This document shows, one piece after another, positions 12,631 to 24,589 of a stretch of 64,000 nt of DNA. Origin of the DNA: Gordius sp. MW1 (lineage: Eukaryota > Nematomorpha > Gordioida > Gordea > Gordiidae); NCBI GenBank assembly GCA_964036665.1, contig OZ038527.1, positions 17,196,221 to 17,260,220 of the forward strand, in the 5' to 3' direction. A model generated the notes under the pieces. That model was not told where the DNA came from, made no database searches, and saw only the letters and a program-made list of their open reading frames with translations. Position 1 is the first letter of the stretch. Every line of letters starts with the position of its first letter. The position numbers and the translations under genes are program-made.

Positions 12631-12831
12631 TCCAATAGCTGTTTGTCACACTAAGGTGGTCAGATTCTTTAGAGATTTGGATAAGGGGTGATGCTCGGCT
12701 ATCCAGGCCTGACAGCCGTGGTGACGATGTGATTTTTAATCTTTTTCGAAATAAGTGTCAGAGGCGGGATTGAACCTGCGAGCTCTTGCTTCAAAGACTA
12801 AACCTATACCCACTACGCCACCACGCCCCAT
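12631..12831 (-). mobile_element. tRNA-derived SINE, copy 1
   Basis: On the - strand the element starts GGGGCGTGGTGGCGTAGTGG, which contains a tRNA A box (TGGCGTAGTGG). It continues to a B box (GGTTCAATCC near 12765-12774), so the 5' head is a degenerate tRNA carrying an internal RNA polymerase III promoter. An unrelated body of about 120 bp follows. It is flanked by a perfect 16-bp target duplication ATTCATATATATTAAT (12615-12630 and 12832-12847). A second copy lies at 23513-23713. The perfect duplication suggests a fairly recent insertion by LINE machinery. Confidence 0.9.
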
Positions 12832-12847
12832 ATTCATATATATTAAT

Positions 12848-13420
12848 AACATTAAAAATTGATTTTAAGACTTATTTTGTCTGGAAATCTATCTAAATGT
12901 GTGATTATCTTGATAATTATTAAAAATGTCCTCTTAAACTCTTAAATAGAACGGCTAAAAATAAATTGACGCCATTAGTAAATAGCATTATATTAAAAAG
13001 AGCATTATTGACCCTAGGTCAAGGATTTTCTCATATTCTCATTAAATCAAGTTCATGACCCTTTTTCACCAAGGCCACAGTCTAACGATTTGATTGAAAT
13101 ACAATATAAAGTGACAATAAGCTATTGAATTCTCATATACTAGTTTTCTTATATGTATCCTAGCTATCGTCATACTCTAATGTTGGTTGCAATCATCCTG
13201 CTACAACTTTTATCATGTCAAGGAGCACGGGGTAAAATAATCACTAAATGCTTACTGATCAGCCCTACTTAATTATACTTAACAATTTTTTGTAGGTCTG
13301 TTACTAACTTTAAATAGACTTTTTGCTGAATACCTGCATATAATTCTAAGTTAAATATATAAAAAAAATTGCAACCACAAATAAATTTTTAAGATCATAT
13401 TTGTTAGGCTTGTTCGAAAT
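12848..13420. other. Gene-free stretch
   Basis: AT-rich sequence with no open frame, RNA gene or clear repeat seen. Confidence 0.35.
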
Positions 13421-13678
13421 CATAGGCGTAGCCAGGATTGCCTCATGGGGGGGGGCGGTAAATTTTGTGTCAAAGAATTTCGATTAAACACAAACAACTT
13501 TTAATCTCATATTAATATTTAATTTCAACATATAAATGTAAATTTATAAGTGAATTTGCTAATAAGTATCTATATTAATTTAAGTTAAGTTCAATTAGGA
13601 GGGAGGGGGGGGCAACATAATTTTTTGATTTTAAAAGTGTTTGTATAAAAAAAGAAATTTTTGCCATTTTCGCCCATG
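13421..13678. mobile_element. hAT-type MITE (CATGGGCGTAGCC family), long copy
   Basis: The left end CATAGGCGTAGCCAGG is nearly perfect; the right end is reduced to TTTTCGCCCATG. G-tracts near 13448 and 13600 are typical. It is longer than most copies (258 bp), probably because of inserted AT-rich sequence near 13470-13590. The flanks TTCGAAAT and CACATAAT do not form a clear duplication. Confidence 0.65.
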
Positions 13679-13790
13679 CACATAATTTTTTTATGGGGAG
13701 AGATAATTAATAAAAGACATATAACAAAAATTGAAAAATGGGCCTGCTGCAAGCAAATTATAAAGTTTCCATATCTGAAAGCGGTAAAAA

Positions 13791-14124
13791 TAGTCGAAAC
13801 TTCTTAATCGCAAATCGTATTATCGCGAAAATCTTTTAATCGCGAAGTTAACCGCCATTTTGTTTTTATTAAACGATAATATTAACAAAAACATCGTTTA
13901 TTGATAAATCGCTTAATAGTACAATATCGGATATTCACAAACATTTTCGAGTCCTTAAATCAACCAGATAATTATATAAAATATCTTTTTATTGCGAAGC
14001 GTAAGAAATGAGTATTTAATATAATGTACATAAACGTTTATTTTTATCGTTTAATCGCGAAATATCGGTTAATCGCGAATTTTTTTCAGGCACAAGGCTT
14101 TGCAATTAAACGGTTTTGACTGTA
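13791..14124. mobile_element. Possible pogo/mariner-like non-autonomous element
   Basis: The right end GTTTTGACTG followed by TA, and the left end TAGTCGAAACTTCTTAATCGC, are imperfect inverted repeats. Both carry TTTAAT(C/T)GC-type words, and the interior has several copies of AATCGCGAA in both orientations. CAGTC-type ends with TA flanks are known from pogo/Tigger-like elements. No transposase is present. The left terminus appears eroded. Confidence 0.45.
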
Positions 14125-14439
14125 TTATAAAACTTAATTTCAAGGCCGAAAACGACTTTTACTGATCTATTAAATCTATAAAAATTTAAAGAAAAAATTT
14201 TAAAATAGTTAATATATTAAGTGCTAAATGGACATCTAAATATAAAACTCATGTCTTTTGAATATATACTACGACTAGAATAAGGAAAAAGTCAAACTAT
14301 TAAACGTTTGGGCACATTGCATATAAAGCGCGGCCTAAAGGCTAGTTGTCATAATTTATTTCGAATATCTTTTTTTGCATTCCTACCTATATTGTCCTCC
14401 ATTTTGCCCCTAGCCTATTATATCTTTTCCCGCTCCTGG

Positions 14440-14546
14440 CCATCTGGCGAAATGGACATGTGGCGAATTTACTAATATTAAGCAACAAATAATCTCTTTT
14501 TTGCAACTTTTATGACTTTTCGCCAGCTGTCCATTTCGCCAGATGG
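14440..14546. mobile_element. 107-bp palindromic MITE
   Basis: The ends are inverted repeats of about 27 bp: CCATCTGGCGAAATGGACA on the left and TGTCCATTTCGCCAGATGG on the right, each followed inwards by a TGGCGAA/TTCGCCA word. About 50 bp of AT-rich spacer separates them. No clear target duplication was found (GCTCCTGG versus GCTGGATT). It would form a long hairpin and is too short to encode a protein. Confidence 0.7.
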
Positions 14547-15053
14547 GCTGGATTCATATTTCCTCATTTTCTATGAGATATGAATGAATAATCAAGCATT
14601 GCATAAAAATAGCATCAGGGCAAAACTTCCTGAGTGAAAAATCTATAAAAATTTTTTAAACATTTAACATTAAAGTGAAAGTAAAATATGAGCCGCTTAC
14701 AAATATTTATTGTATTTCAAATTCCCATTTTTTATTATTTAATATGCATATAATAATTTTTATTTGTAAAGCACTTTAAATGTTTGCAAGAAAGCATCAT
14801 CGAAATGAAAAAGAGGCAATGACTATAAAACACAAAAATTATTTGTGTAAAAAGTATGTGTGATATTAAAAAAATTTCGTAAGCAAAAGCAAATAATGAT
14901 ACATATCGACTTCAAAAGTAATTAATTAATCATCAAATTAAATAAGAAAATCAATCAGATTGTTTGTAGGCGGGTTTGTATATTTTTTCGCAAGTTCTTA
15001 ATAATCAAAGTTATAATATTCAAATTAATTTGAAATTTCCTACGATTTTTCAG

Positions 15054-15192
15054 TTTGACACTAAAACTGTAATACATAGACGGAGCTGCGCGATCTTGGT
15101 GCACATATTGACAAAAACTATATATTATATGAATTATTTACCTATTTTCACAAATCTATATGAAGCTTCATATATTAAACATTCTCATAAAG
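15054..15192 (+). CDS. Possible upstream exon, unrecognised
   Basis: A good acceptor (CGATTTTTCAG) precedes a 139-bp open stretch ending at a plausible donor (AAAG/GTAAAAA). It encodes FDTKTVIHRRSC, a hydrophobic segment, and a Tyr-rich end, suggesting a membrane helix. It lies upstream of, and in the same orientation as, the spliced gene at 16055-21225. However, it ends one base into a codon, whereas the next called exon needs two bases. A further exon would have to lie between them, and I did not find it. It may also be chance. Confidence 0.25.
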
Positions 15193-16054
15193 GTAAAAAA
15201 TATAGAAACATAAGAATTTATTTAATTTAGAACGTTCATATTCCAGGTGATAATAAGTTATCGCCAAATTTAAGAAGCGCTATCTTGAAAATATTTTCTC
15301 TACACTATAATTTTATTGTTATTAAATTATTAATTTTTTATGGGATTAAGATGAGATTATGTCATCATTATTTTTATTGTAAAAAATTTGCACAACTCTA
15401 TAGCGCAGTTTAAAATTAACAATTAATGGGAGGAGGCCTTAATTATTTTTTAATCTATATTTGGGTGTTTATCAGTCTATGGTAATATTAGTCTTTGAGT
15501 ATGGCTACCTAATTCAAAATTTATTATAAATAAGAAAAATTGTTAACACAACAACGTAAAAACTAATGGAAATAAGGGATTTTAAGTTTAGGCAAATGGA
15601 GAGGTTAGAAGTCAAATATAATTACAACCAATGTTTCTATACGATATAAAGCAAATAAAATTTGTGCGAAATTCTAGAAATTACTCTATATTTTAGTGCA
15701 ATTTTAACGAAATTTATGGTAGGCAATATGTTGATTCAAGACTTCGTATAAAAGCATCTTTATAGATGGACTAATTTAAAATAACAAAGTAAGGCTGTTA
15801 TAGGAAAAAATCCTCAATGATTTTTGGATTGTCACATTCTGTGAATAAATTATTTCATGCAAAATTAGTTACAATTGTTAGTTAATGTCACTCTTTATTC
15901 TTTTAATAAGCTTGCCCTTTTTATCTACTAAATTAGGGTTTTCCTTATGCTAATAATGGCTTTTAAATTGGTCAACGTAAAAGTCGGAGACTTTAATAAT
16001 AAACAATTTGCACCTAAACAACCTTTTGACAGAATACTGGCTTTACTTTTTCAG

Positions 16055-19000
16055 AATATGGATCGATATTTATGATTTACTGATTTTTATACCTATTTTT
16101 ATAAAAACATTAGTTAAAAGGAACGATGAATTGGGAACCGGAGGCGAGTTTCCACCAAGTAAGCGCGTAATTTGTTAGAGCATAAAATTAAATGTTATTA
16201 TTTATATTTTCATTTATAGGTAGTCCAATAAAATTTTCACAATTGTGCACGGACGTTATAACACCACACAGATACAACGTTGAATACGATAATTTCACAT
16301 TGAGGTAATTTACTTTTTATATATATGGTAAATTCGTGGTTACCTAAATTTGTATCAAATATATATGACCGATTATTATCAGGGTTAGATCAATATAACT
16401 AAATAAACATTTAAATAAATTCTAACCTTAACCCCTACGTGAATCTCATAAAATTTAGCAGGTGCTATATACCAGAAAAAGAAGATTGCCTTTTAAATAA
16501 ACATATCTAAATGTGTCTAACTCGGTACACCTGAGGATATATGTTAATGTCAAGCAAAAAAATTAATTTGGGTTATAGAGATTGAAATACAAATGTATGA
16601 TATTGCATCACAAGTCGTTTTGGATTCACCCGTAATAATATTGAGCCGAAGTTCTTATTAAAAGACTCCTTGGTTCCTCAATACTATATTTAATCTCTTA
16701 TTATTAATTGCTATGCATCAAATAAGATTTATGCTGTTCATATAACATTAGAAAGAATATGTATTCACGATAAGACTTAAGATATTATCAAGCGATCCTT
16801 TATTTGAGCAAGCTCGGCTTTATATTAAAGTTGCGGGGCTGAGAAGAATATAAGTAACGGCAGTTTGGTCAGGTTAAATTAAAACAATTTGATAATGGTG
16901 CATTTGGAGATTTATGAATTTACATTTGGTGCAAATAATTTTTACTACTGCACTTTTTACCTTGACAGTAATTATTGCTTGAAATAGTCATCCACTAATT
17001 AAAGCACCCGTCACACACTTTACCTTTAGCAACATAAAGCTTTATATCAGCGCCCCTATTACACTGGGGAAGTAGTAATTTAGTTGTCGAAGTAATGCGA
17101 TCATAATATCAATCTCAATTAATTCATCGTCGTTTTTATCAAAAAAAATAGCAATATCTTTTAATTAGCACACCACTTAAATGCTAGGGATTTCTTATAA
17201 ATTAAAAGGCTATTTTGATTCAAAAAATTGAAGGGCTACACTACAATTGGTTTTTTATAATATTTATTAAATAAATGTCTATAATATTTTAGCATTTTGG
17301 TTAGGCCGCACAAAATTGACTGGGAAATGCTCAAATTATGAACCTTATTAAAAGCATTAAGCGGCAGGGTACACTCTTGTAAAAATTCACAAAGGACATG
17401 ATAAGAAAATCACTGTTATCAACATTTTTAGCCATGTTAAATATTTTAACTACATAAATAGTCTTAGGGTTTTCTATATTTTTCTTTATCAATAAAGTGA
17501 TCAAACTACTTGCACAAGCTTTTTAATTCATATTTTTTGATCTTTTTAACATCAAGGAACTTTATACTATTAATTAATTTTAGTTTTTGTGAACGGGTGA
17601 ATTTTAAGTTTATTTTAGAGCCGATCTCCCCTACAAGTAATAAGGGAAAAGAAATTTGAGGCCAAAGATATCATTCATTTTTAACTATAAAAATTTTAAT
17701 AAAAAAACTTCGTACAGTTTTCAAATTATAGCTAATGGCATGGGCGTAGTCAGCATTGGGGTTAGAGAGGGACAATAATAATTTAAAGAAGGGCAAAATA
17801 ATAATTTTTTAAATTTAACCATAATTTTAATAAATATCAACAAATTATTGGATATAGAGGAGGGCAGCCGCCCCTCCCTGCCACCCCCCCCCCTGGCGCC
17901 CATGGCCAATGATAATAAAAATTTGAATTGTTACTAATAAATTAGTCAGCTGGTAAATATAATTAATGACTACATGAAACAGTTTTGGTAAATAAACTAA
18001 TTTTATAGTATTATCAGTCCTTTATTTAGTTTAAGCAATTTTGAAACAAATCATTTAATATACATATCTTATCCTTTAACAAGTATTTCGTCATAACCGT
18101 GGAGGTAGTATTATAGAGTTTCTTCCTATTGATCGGGTAAGTGCCATGTATTAATAAATCTTCTTAGTTTTAATAACATTGTACACTTGCCCTTTCCACG
18201 TGACACGAAGTCGTCCTCTTCCTTTCTTACCCGGTAGGTACCTCCGTGTTTAGTACTTTTCGATTTACATCATTTTACTCTTCTTAGTATATGGACATAC
18301 CACTTTAGCCGAATTTTCGCTGTCCGCCATAAGTTGAGTATCCATTTTTGTCTTGAGAAAGTCATTCTTCATGCGGTCGAGTTTAGTATACCGCAAGCTC
18401 CACCTTATCATTCTCATCTCCCTGGCTTGTAATAGCTTCCGTGGTGTTTAATGCACATGTTTCACTTCCATAGAGTAACACCGGTCTTACGATGGATTTG
18501 TAAGCTTTGCTATTCAACCATATTGACATTTTCTTGTCACACTTAACAGGATATTATTCGCCATTTAAGCCATGCTTTTGGGATACGATTGACTTCTGTT
18601 GCACAACCTCCCTCTTGATGTAGCATCGAGCCAAGGTATGTAAACCTGCCTATTTTTTGGTACATTAGATGATCACCTAGCGATGAGGTGGGTGTCTTTA
18701 ACGTTCATCTACATGTGTACCGATTGTTGACCTTTAGCCAGCTAAGCGCTTTGACCCATTTTCGGCTTCTTTCAATACTTTCTCTTTTGTTTCTTCGCAT
18801 AGTACTATAACATCGAAATAAAGCATACACCATGACGATCTTTTAAATATCTCTCGTAATAGTGTCCTAAATTATTTTAAATAAAAAGGGGCCTAGAGCA
18901 GATTCCTGATGCAATCCAATTTCAATCCGGATTAGAGTCTTAAACTGTCGTCCTAACGCAAATTTGAGGCTTCACAAATATTTTTCATAAGTCGTACGTA

Positions 19001-21225
19001 TGCTTCATAGAAATTTTTTCGTCAATTTCCACCATATTAAATCGCGAGGGACCGTAATAAAGACCATATGTGTAGGTTAGGTCTCTTTTTGTTTTTCCAT
19101 ATTTTCCATCATTTGTCTTATTGCGAAGATTGGGTCGATTGTGGATTCGACCCATAAATTTAAAAGGGTCAGCCCATATTTCCACCTCCGTTCTCAGCGT
19201 TGTTATTAAGATACTTTACATAAGCTTTATAGGAATTTTATCGTATCTTGATTATTTGTGCCCTTGGCTCAATATTGGGAAGGGAGTAACACATTAATAA
19301 ATTCCTTAAATTATCCTTTCCACCTTCTCTCTATTTTTCGGCTTTGAGGATTAACCCTTCTCGTTTTTGACTATTTTAAGCACTCGACATCACGAGTTTT
19401 CTTCTACCTTATCTTGGCCAATTTGTACATAGACCTGCCGCCGCCTTTATGATCCAAATTTGTTTGCTATTGCGGTGTAGGCGGCATTCTTCGCTATTGC
19501 CACGCACTTTTCGCCGCTCTCTTTGCCTTCTGAAACTTTATAATCCTCCGTCTTTTTGCCATCTATATATATCTTACTTTCTTTCAATGAACCCCTAACT
19601 GATTGATCCCACCATCATACCTCCCTAATCATAGCTCTGCCTCTGGTTTGTCCTTAAACCCAAAACGCTGTTTCCTTTATGTCCTTAGTTAGCGTCTCTC
19701 AAACGTCGCCTGCGTACCTTTGCAACTTCCTTGCACAGAGTTGGGAGGCTTCTTGATCTTGATAATATATCGTTTGTCGAAATATCCCTTAGTACTTCGC
19801 ATAGAATTTGATGTTCACAAACTGTCTTCTTTGGGAAATCACTTTTAATTCAAGATTTATACTAAGTGGACTATGTTCCCTGATTTCATCTCCCCGTATT
19901 ACTATGCAAATTTAAAGGCGTATTTATAAGGTTAAATTTAGTGACAAAATATAAAACCAACATAAATTACAAGACAACTGACTACTTTTTCCTATCTGAT
20001 AAGCGAAAAAAGCTAGCTGTTAAAATCTATACTTTATAACAAGCCTAACACTGAAATTTGTTAAATATGTATATTTATTGATCAAAATTCTTTTTTTTAG
20101 AACGAGGCAGAAACGCTGAAAATTTGTGCAGATTTATCACATCTAACATTTAATACAAACAAAAATTTTAACCCATAAAAATTAATGCTTTTTCTAGGTT
20201 AATAACACAAACCTTCATCAAATTTGTTAAGATCTTATAAAATCCTATTGTTGTTACTTATTTTTATAAAACTTCGAAATATACCTTGGGTCATATTGAC
20301 TCGTGAAACCAACAATATGGTAAAGCTTGATTAAATTTTAAAACTTCATGTGATTTTATTTTTTAGAGATGTTTACGTTTATCCCCATTTCAAGGGAATG
20401 AACACAAGTTATCTTGAAGCCAAAATACCGTGCTACATAACTCCCACTAGCAATCTATATCAACAAACGAATAGCTTGTACAATGTACAAGATTTGTATA
20501 CCATGGAACAATTGGGTGATTTGGGAGTGGGTACAACGAAGATAGATGTTACGAGTTTTGTAAGATCATTACAACACCTAAACTATTAGTGATTCGTATC
20601 ATCGACTAGTGTTTTCTAAAAATCATATTATAGGTTTAGCCAGTATTTTTTTGTTTTTTATATTATAAAATGGCAAAATTACACGTAATTTCTTTATCGA
20701 TAGGTTGGAATATCTGTGCAATTTCCTGTGAGACCTACGTTTCTGGTAACGATATATTTGGTTAATGTTTTAAACCCATTGCAAGGAAGAATAATGAGCT
20801 TTTCAAATAGTGTAGAGGTAAAAATGTTAAAATATAATAATATATTTAATCTATGATTGTAAATTTATAGTTCAAAATTTTTTTAGTTCAAAATTGTTCA
20901 AACACCAAAAGGAGTAAAAGTATATAGAAAAAAACACTCGTCTGCCTCAGCCTCCGATAAGCTGTATGAAAACCATGTTTTAATTACTGTATCATCGAGA
21001 TCATTGAATTCCCAACCACTTGATAAGTCCAATCTTACGCTATTTCCAGATGTATTTGATTTCCCCATTATGATAACCAAACAATTAAAATATGCGATTA
21101 GAAATATGGGGTTTTACAAGATTTTTGGGACACAATTGACATTTTTATCAAAAACAAATTTTCTTAATATACACAAAATTATCCACTATTTCCTTTGCAA
21201 TAAAAAGAATAAAAGACAATACTGA
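16055..21225 (+). CDS. Five-exon gene, C-terminal part, unrecognised protein
   Basis: Exons are 16055-16158, 16220-16304, 20367-20559, 20704-20817 and 20887-21225. Each junction has GT and AG. The phases agree: exon 1 ends CCA-CCA-A and joins GT-AGT; exon 2 ends AG and joins A-GAT; exons 3/4 and 4/5 join in phase 0. The result is one open frame of 277 codons ending at TGA (21223-21225). The product starts with a hydrophobic segment (IYDLLIFIPIFIK), probably a membrane helix, then a polar domain with scattered Cys. It includes GDLGVGTTKID, then VGISVQFPVRPTFLVTIYLV, then a basic patch KVYRKKHSS and a Lys-rich end. I do not recognise the family. The first exon has no in-frame ATG, so the true start lies upstream. 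The first acceptor (CTTTACTTTTTCAG) is the least certain border, since the frame is open back to 15981. Confidence 0.75.
17739..17904. mobile_element. hAT-type MITE (CATGGGCGTAGCC family), intronic
   Basis: The left end is CATGGGCGTAGTCAGC and the right end GGCGCCCATG, with the family's interior AAGGGCAAAATAATAATTTTTT and a GGGCAGCCGCCCCTCCCTGCC block next to the right end. The flanks GCTAATGG and GCCAATGA match at 6 of 8, as expected for an aged 8-bp duplication. It sits in the large intron of the 16055-21225 gene. Confidence 0.8.
18190..19915 (-). mobile_element. RTE-clade LINE copy 2, 5'-truncated
   Basis: Read on the - strand it carries the linker and RT domain of an RTE element. From high to low coordinates these are VPRDLIWWKL (near 19045), a phrase EIGLHQESALGPFLFKII (near 18890-18940), a YxDD-region phrase around VMVYALF (near 18830), then the C-terminal region near 18400-18500. 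It stops near 19915, where copy 1 continues into its endonuclease, so this copy lacks the 5' third. The frame is broken many times. It lies antisense to the host gene in whose intron it sits. Confidence 0.75.
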
Positions 21226-21290
21226 TGTAATTTCTAGTAGAGTATCTAGTCAATATATTTATTTACTTTAAATTATGTAGGTAAAATTAA
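21226..21290. other. 3' flank of the spliced gene
   Basis: Short AT-rich stretch after the stop. No clear AATAAA signal lies between the stop codon and the transposon border at 21291; the AATAAA words nearby fall inside the coding end. Confidence 0.3.
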
Positions 21291-22250
21291 TGTTAGGGGA
21301 GACCGGGGCTAGTTGTAGCCCGGGGTTACTATTATCTTTGTAATTATTTTTAAAAATAATAATGATATATGATTAAAATTTAAACCATATGTGTATGTTT
21401 TCATAAGGTATAAGTAAAAAAATTTTTGTTTGAAAAAATAAAATTTAACATATTTATAGAAGAAAAACGATTTTTCGGGGCTATTAGTAGCCTTGACAAA
21501 ATTTTCTATTTTGCACATAAAATTTTTTTGGCTTTATATTTTGGAGAAATTTAAGTTTTATCTTATAAGGGGATATTTTTTATATAAAACCCGCCTAATG
21601 ATTAAATTTTTATTCGTAATATAACATGTTGAATTATTAATTGTTCATAAAAATAGGGGTCGGGGCTAGTCGGAGAGGGGCTAGTTATAGCCATTTTTCA
21701 TTGGGGCTTACAAATGACAAAATTCAAAAAACAAAAATCTTGTTTATAATTCAACTTAGTGTAATTTAGAATAGAAATAGACTAATTATATTTTAAAAAA
21801 CTACTAAAAGTTTTTTTTACATTGCAGAATCTGTCTTTTAAGGATACTTGAGTCAGATTGTCATCTTGACCCTTATTTTATTTTTATCATATAAAATACA
21901 ATAATATTACATTTAAATTTTCTATGTTTTTTATAATGTAACAATATTTTTATGGATTTGAGTTAGCACACACTATTAAGAAGTAAAAACGTCAGGGTTA
22001 ATCTATCCCCTGAACATAGCTATAACTAACCCGGGGCACTTTTGAAATTTCTAGGATTTTTGATTTTTTTAAACTCAATTTATAAAAAATCTATAAGCTT
22101 TTTTTTCTCAATTTTCTTTTCTATAATAGAAGTAGACTATAAAAATGTATTCCAATAAAAAAATTATAAAAATCTTCATTAGTTTTTTTTTAAAGTGGTT
22201 TAATTTTTTATGGCTATTTAGGCCCCGGTCTGTTATACTAATATTTAATA
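21291..22250. mobile_element. Non-autonomous DNA transposon with GGGGCTAGTTG repeats
   Basis: The left end reads GAGACCGGGGCTAGTTGTAGCC and the right end GGCTATTTAGGCCCCGGTCTG, an imperfect inverted pair. Interior copies of the same word, GGGGCTA(G)TT(G/A)TAGCC, occur near 21476, 21664 and 22016 in either orientation, so subterminal repeats are present. TGTTA borders both ends and could be a target duplication, but the exact termini are uncertain. No transposase frame is seen. The superfamily is not assigned. Confidence 0.6.
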
Positions 22251-22785
22251 TTTTGCAAGCAGGGCATTTTCCAAATAATTATTTCTTACAGTCATGCTTT
22301 GATTTGCATTAACACGGACTACATTATACAAAAACAAACAAAATGCTTAAGTGGTGTTCAAAATTCTTACTTAAATTATAGCTTGAATTAAATAGGATTT
22401 ATAGATCTTATTCTATATTGATTAGTAAATTTTAACTGAAAAAAGTTATATCCTGAAAGATTGTAATTGAGGAAAAGATTTATAATAGCGTTTCCTGTCA
22501 GTTGTTTAGGTCATGTAAATTTTTTAACTTTTTAAAAGTAAAACACATTCATTTGGGATTTAGAATTGTTTAAATCTTTCCTGCCTGGTCATGCCCGAAT
22601 TATTAAAGCCCAATAATCGAGCCAAAATGGTGCTTTTTAGCAATAATATCGTTATATCTAACAAATTTTTTTATTTAATTCTCGATTTGGATAAGAAATA
22701 CGATTTATAACAATTTTAACAAAACAAAATAATCTATTATATCAAAAAATCTCCATAAGCCTGATTACCCTGAATATTTTCATTA

Positions 22786-22890
22786 TGCCCTCCCCCCCCC
22801 GGGTAAATTGAGCTACCCGGGATGGCTCATGGGCTAATCGGAACGGGTCGGGCAGAGGGCCGGGCTGGGCTCTTCTGGTCTCTTATTATA
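22786..22890. repeat. GC-rich fragment of a GGGC-type hAT end
   Basis: The stretch holds a C-tract, a palindromic GGGTAAATTGAGCTACCC and then GGGCCGGGCTGGGCTCTTCTGG. The latter resembles the GGCCCG-rich ends of the hAT derivatives elsewhere in the window. No partner end or duplication was found. Confidence 0.35.
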
Positions 22891-23496
22891 TGTTCTATTA
22901 GTAACAACTTTTTCTGTATCTAATCCTTGACCATATGCTTAACAAGTAACAACAATCTTTATTCCCGACATAATATAATTGTGACGAGTTGGGGATAGCT
23001 CTAAACACATGGCACATAAGTTGAATGTAGTTTTGATTACAATCATCCACCATTATATACTATATAGCAATAGCATAGTGTGCAAAAAATGACCTTAGCT
23101 TTTAACGATATCGATTAAGGGACACGTAATTTATTTGTAAAAAGATCAAATTATGGATATGGATAAGTAACATCGGTGACTGCACTTTTGCGCAATGTCC
23201 GCTTTATAAAAATATTTTAATTATTAAAATGGTATAAAAATATGGCTGGAGCTAATAAATTTCTTATCAAATCTTTTGTTTTTATATAATTTTATCAATA
23301 AATTGCAAGATGTTGAGTTCAATCGTAAAATGCCTAATAATTTTAATATTAATGGCTATATGACAATAGAAATATAATATGTAAAGTAAATGATGATTTT
23401 ACAAGGAATTATTCACGCTTCATTTATGCATGCTTTATTTTTAATCTTACCATGAATTTTTTTTTAACTGTTTGCGCTAATCCTATAGTAGAGGTT
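22891..23496. other. Gene-free stretch
   Basis: AT-rich DNA with no coding or repeat structure I can support. Confidence 0.35.
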
Positions 23497-23512
23497 AATA
23501 AAAAATTTAACT

Positions 23513-23713
23513 CCAAAAGCTGTTTGTCACACCAAGGTGGTCAGCTTCATTAGATATTCGGATGAGGGGTGATGCTCGGCTATCCAGGCCTGACAGCCCT
23601 ATTGACAATGTGATGTATTTTAAAACTTTTGAAAGAAAGTGCCGAAAGCGGGATTTGAACCCGCAAGCTCTTGTTCAAAGGGGAAGGCTACATCAATTAC
23701 GCTCCCACGCCCC
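23513..23713 (-). mobile_element. tRNA-derived SINE, copy 2
   Basis: It matches copy 1 (12631-12831) along its length. The - strand head is GGGGCGTGGGAGCG followed by a B box GGTTCAAATCC, and the body has the shared block GGGGTGATGCTCGGCTATCC. The A box is more eroded than in copy 1. Imperfect flanking repeats, AATAAAAAATTTAACT (left) and AATAAAAAAAAATTCAACT (right), look like an aged target duplication. The two copies differ at many positions, so this insertion is older. Confidence 0.8.
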
Positions 23714-23865
23714 AATAAAAAAAAATTCAACTAAGAATTGATAATCCTCATTGTATAGGAAATTAATAAAACTTCGGACTGCGGATGGTCTATAAACGTA
23801 CAGGGCATTGATAAGCTATTTGTTACGAAAAAATTAAACCAGGTGTGGAGGTGCCTCAAAATAAT

Positions 23866-24245
23866 CAACGGGCTGAAGTTGGGCCTAGCTATAAGTAGGC
23901 TCGGTTAAGACAACCAAATTAGTTAAATAACGTTTTTATTTGTTTTTATATAAAAAAGCAATAATCTTTAGTGAATTTTATGATTATTAATCTCTAATAA
24001 TGATTTTATAAATATTAATTTTCATTATCATTTATTGTAGAATTTGTGATTTTTAAATAAATTGATCACAAAAATTTTTTCGAAGGTTGAAAAATTATCA
24101 AAATATGGCAATTTCTTAGTGTAGCTAACCTTGCATAGAGTTTTAAATTTGACAAAAGGGTTTTATGCAGCAACAATAGTGAAAGATAAATGGCGAGTCG
24201 CTTGAAGAAATAAAAACCTTTGAGACTATAAAAATTTAGCATGAT
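23866..24245. repeat. hAT-like non-autonomous repeat, member of a dispersed pair
   Basis: It starts with a GGGCTGAAGTTGGGCCTAGC patch, like the GGCCCG-rich hAT ends. It then shares several blocks with 45440-45890: TTGTGATTTTTAAATAA, GAAAAATTATCAAAATAT and GGTTTTATGCAGC. The two copies are in the same orientation. No coding capacity and no clear termini are seen. Confidence 0.5.
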
Positions 24246-24589
24246 TATTATTTATTATTGACTAAAATTTTGCATTTTAAAGTGAAGGGAGAGATATGTG
24301 TTAGGGTTTGGCTTAATATCGGATTCAGTTTCAAATGGCGCGAATTTATCTTTATCAAATATCCGATTCAATTTCATGAGTCAAACTCGGTTGTAATTAA
24401 TAATATTTTGTTTTTTGATAGTAAAAACCTTTTTTTGTTTATTTCAACTCTTGAGATTAATGGCTGTTATGTGAGCCGTCTGAAATGTAAATCTGTGTAA
24501 ATTTGAAGTTAAGACACGGCTTATAACCATGTTATAATCCTTACAACGATTTTTGCTGCGCAGCAAAGATATTAAGACAAGCCCTTATT

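Larger units (their letters stand above)
16305..20366 (+). other. 4-kb intron with transposon insertions
   Basis: This intron begins GTAATT and ends TATTTTTTAG. It is far longer than the other three introns (61, 144 and 69 bp). The difference is explained in part by a MITE (17739-17904) and a truncated RTE LINE (18190-19915). No extra exon is required to keep the frame, because exons 2 and 3 join in matching phase. Confidence 0.65.

Noticed and set aside
12750-12831. Functional tRNA gene on the - strand
   Set aside because: The anticodon arm and acceptor pairing are not convincing; a second copy with the same non-tRNA body and a flanking 16-bp duplication show it to be a SINE head.
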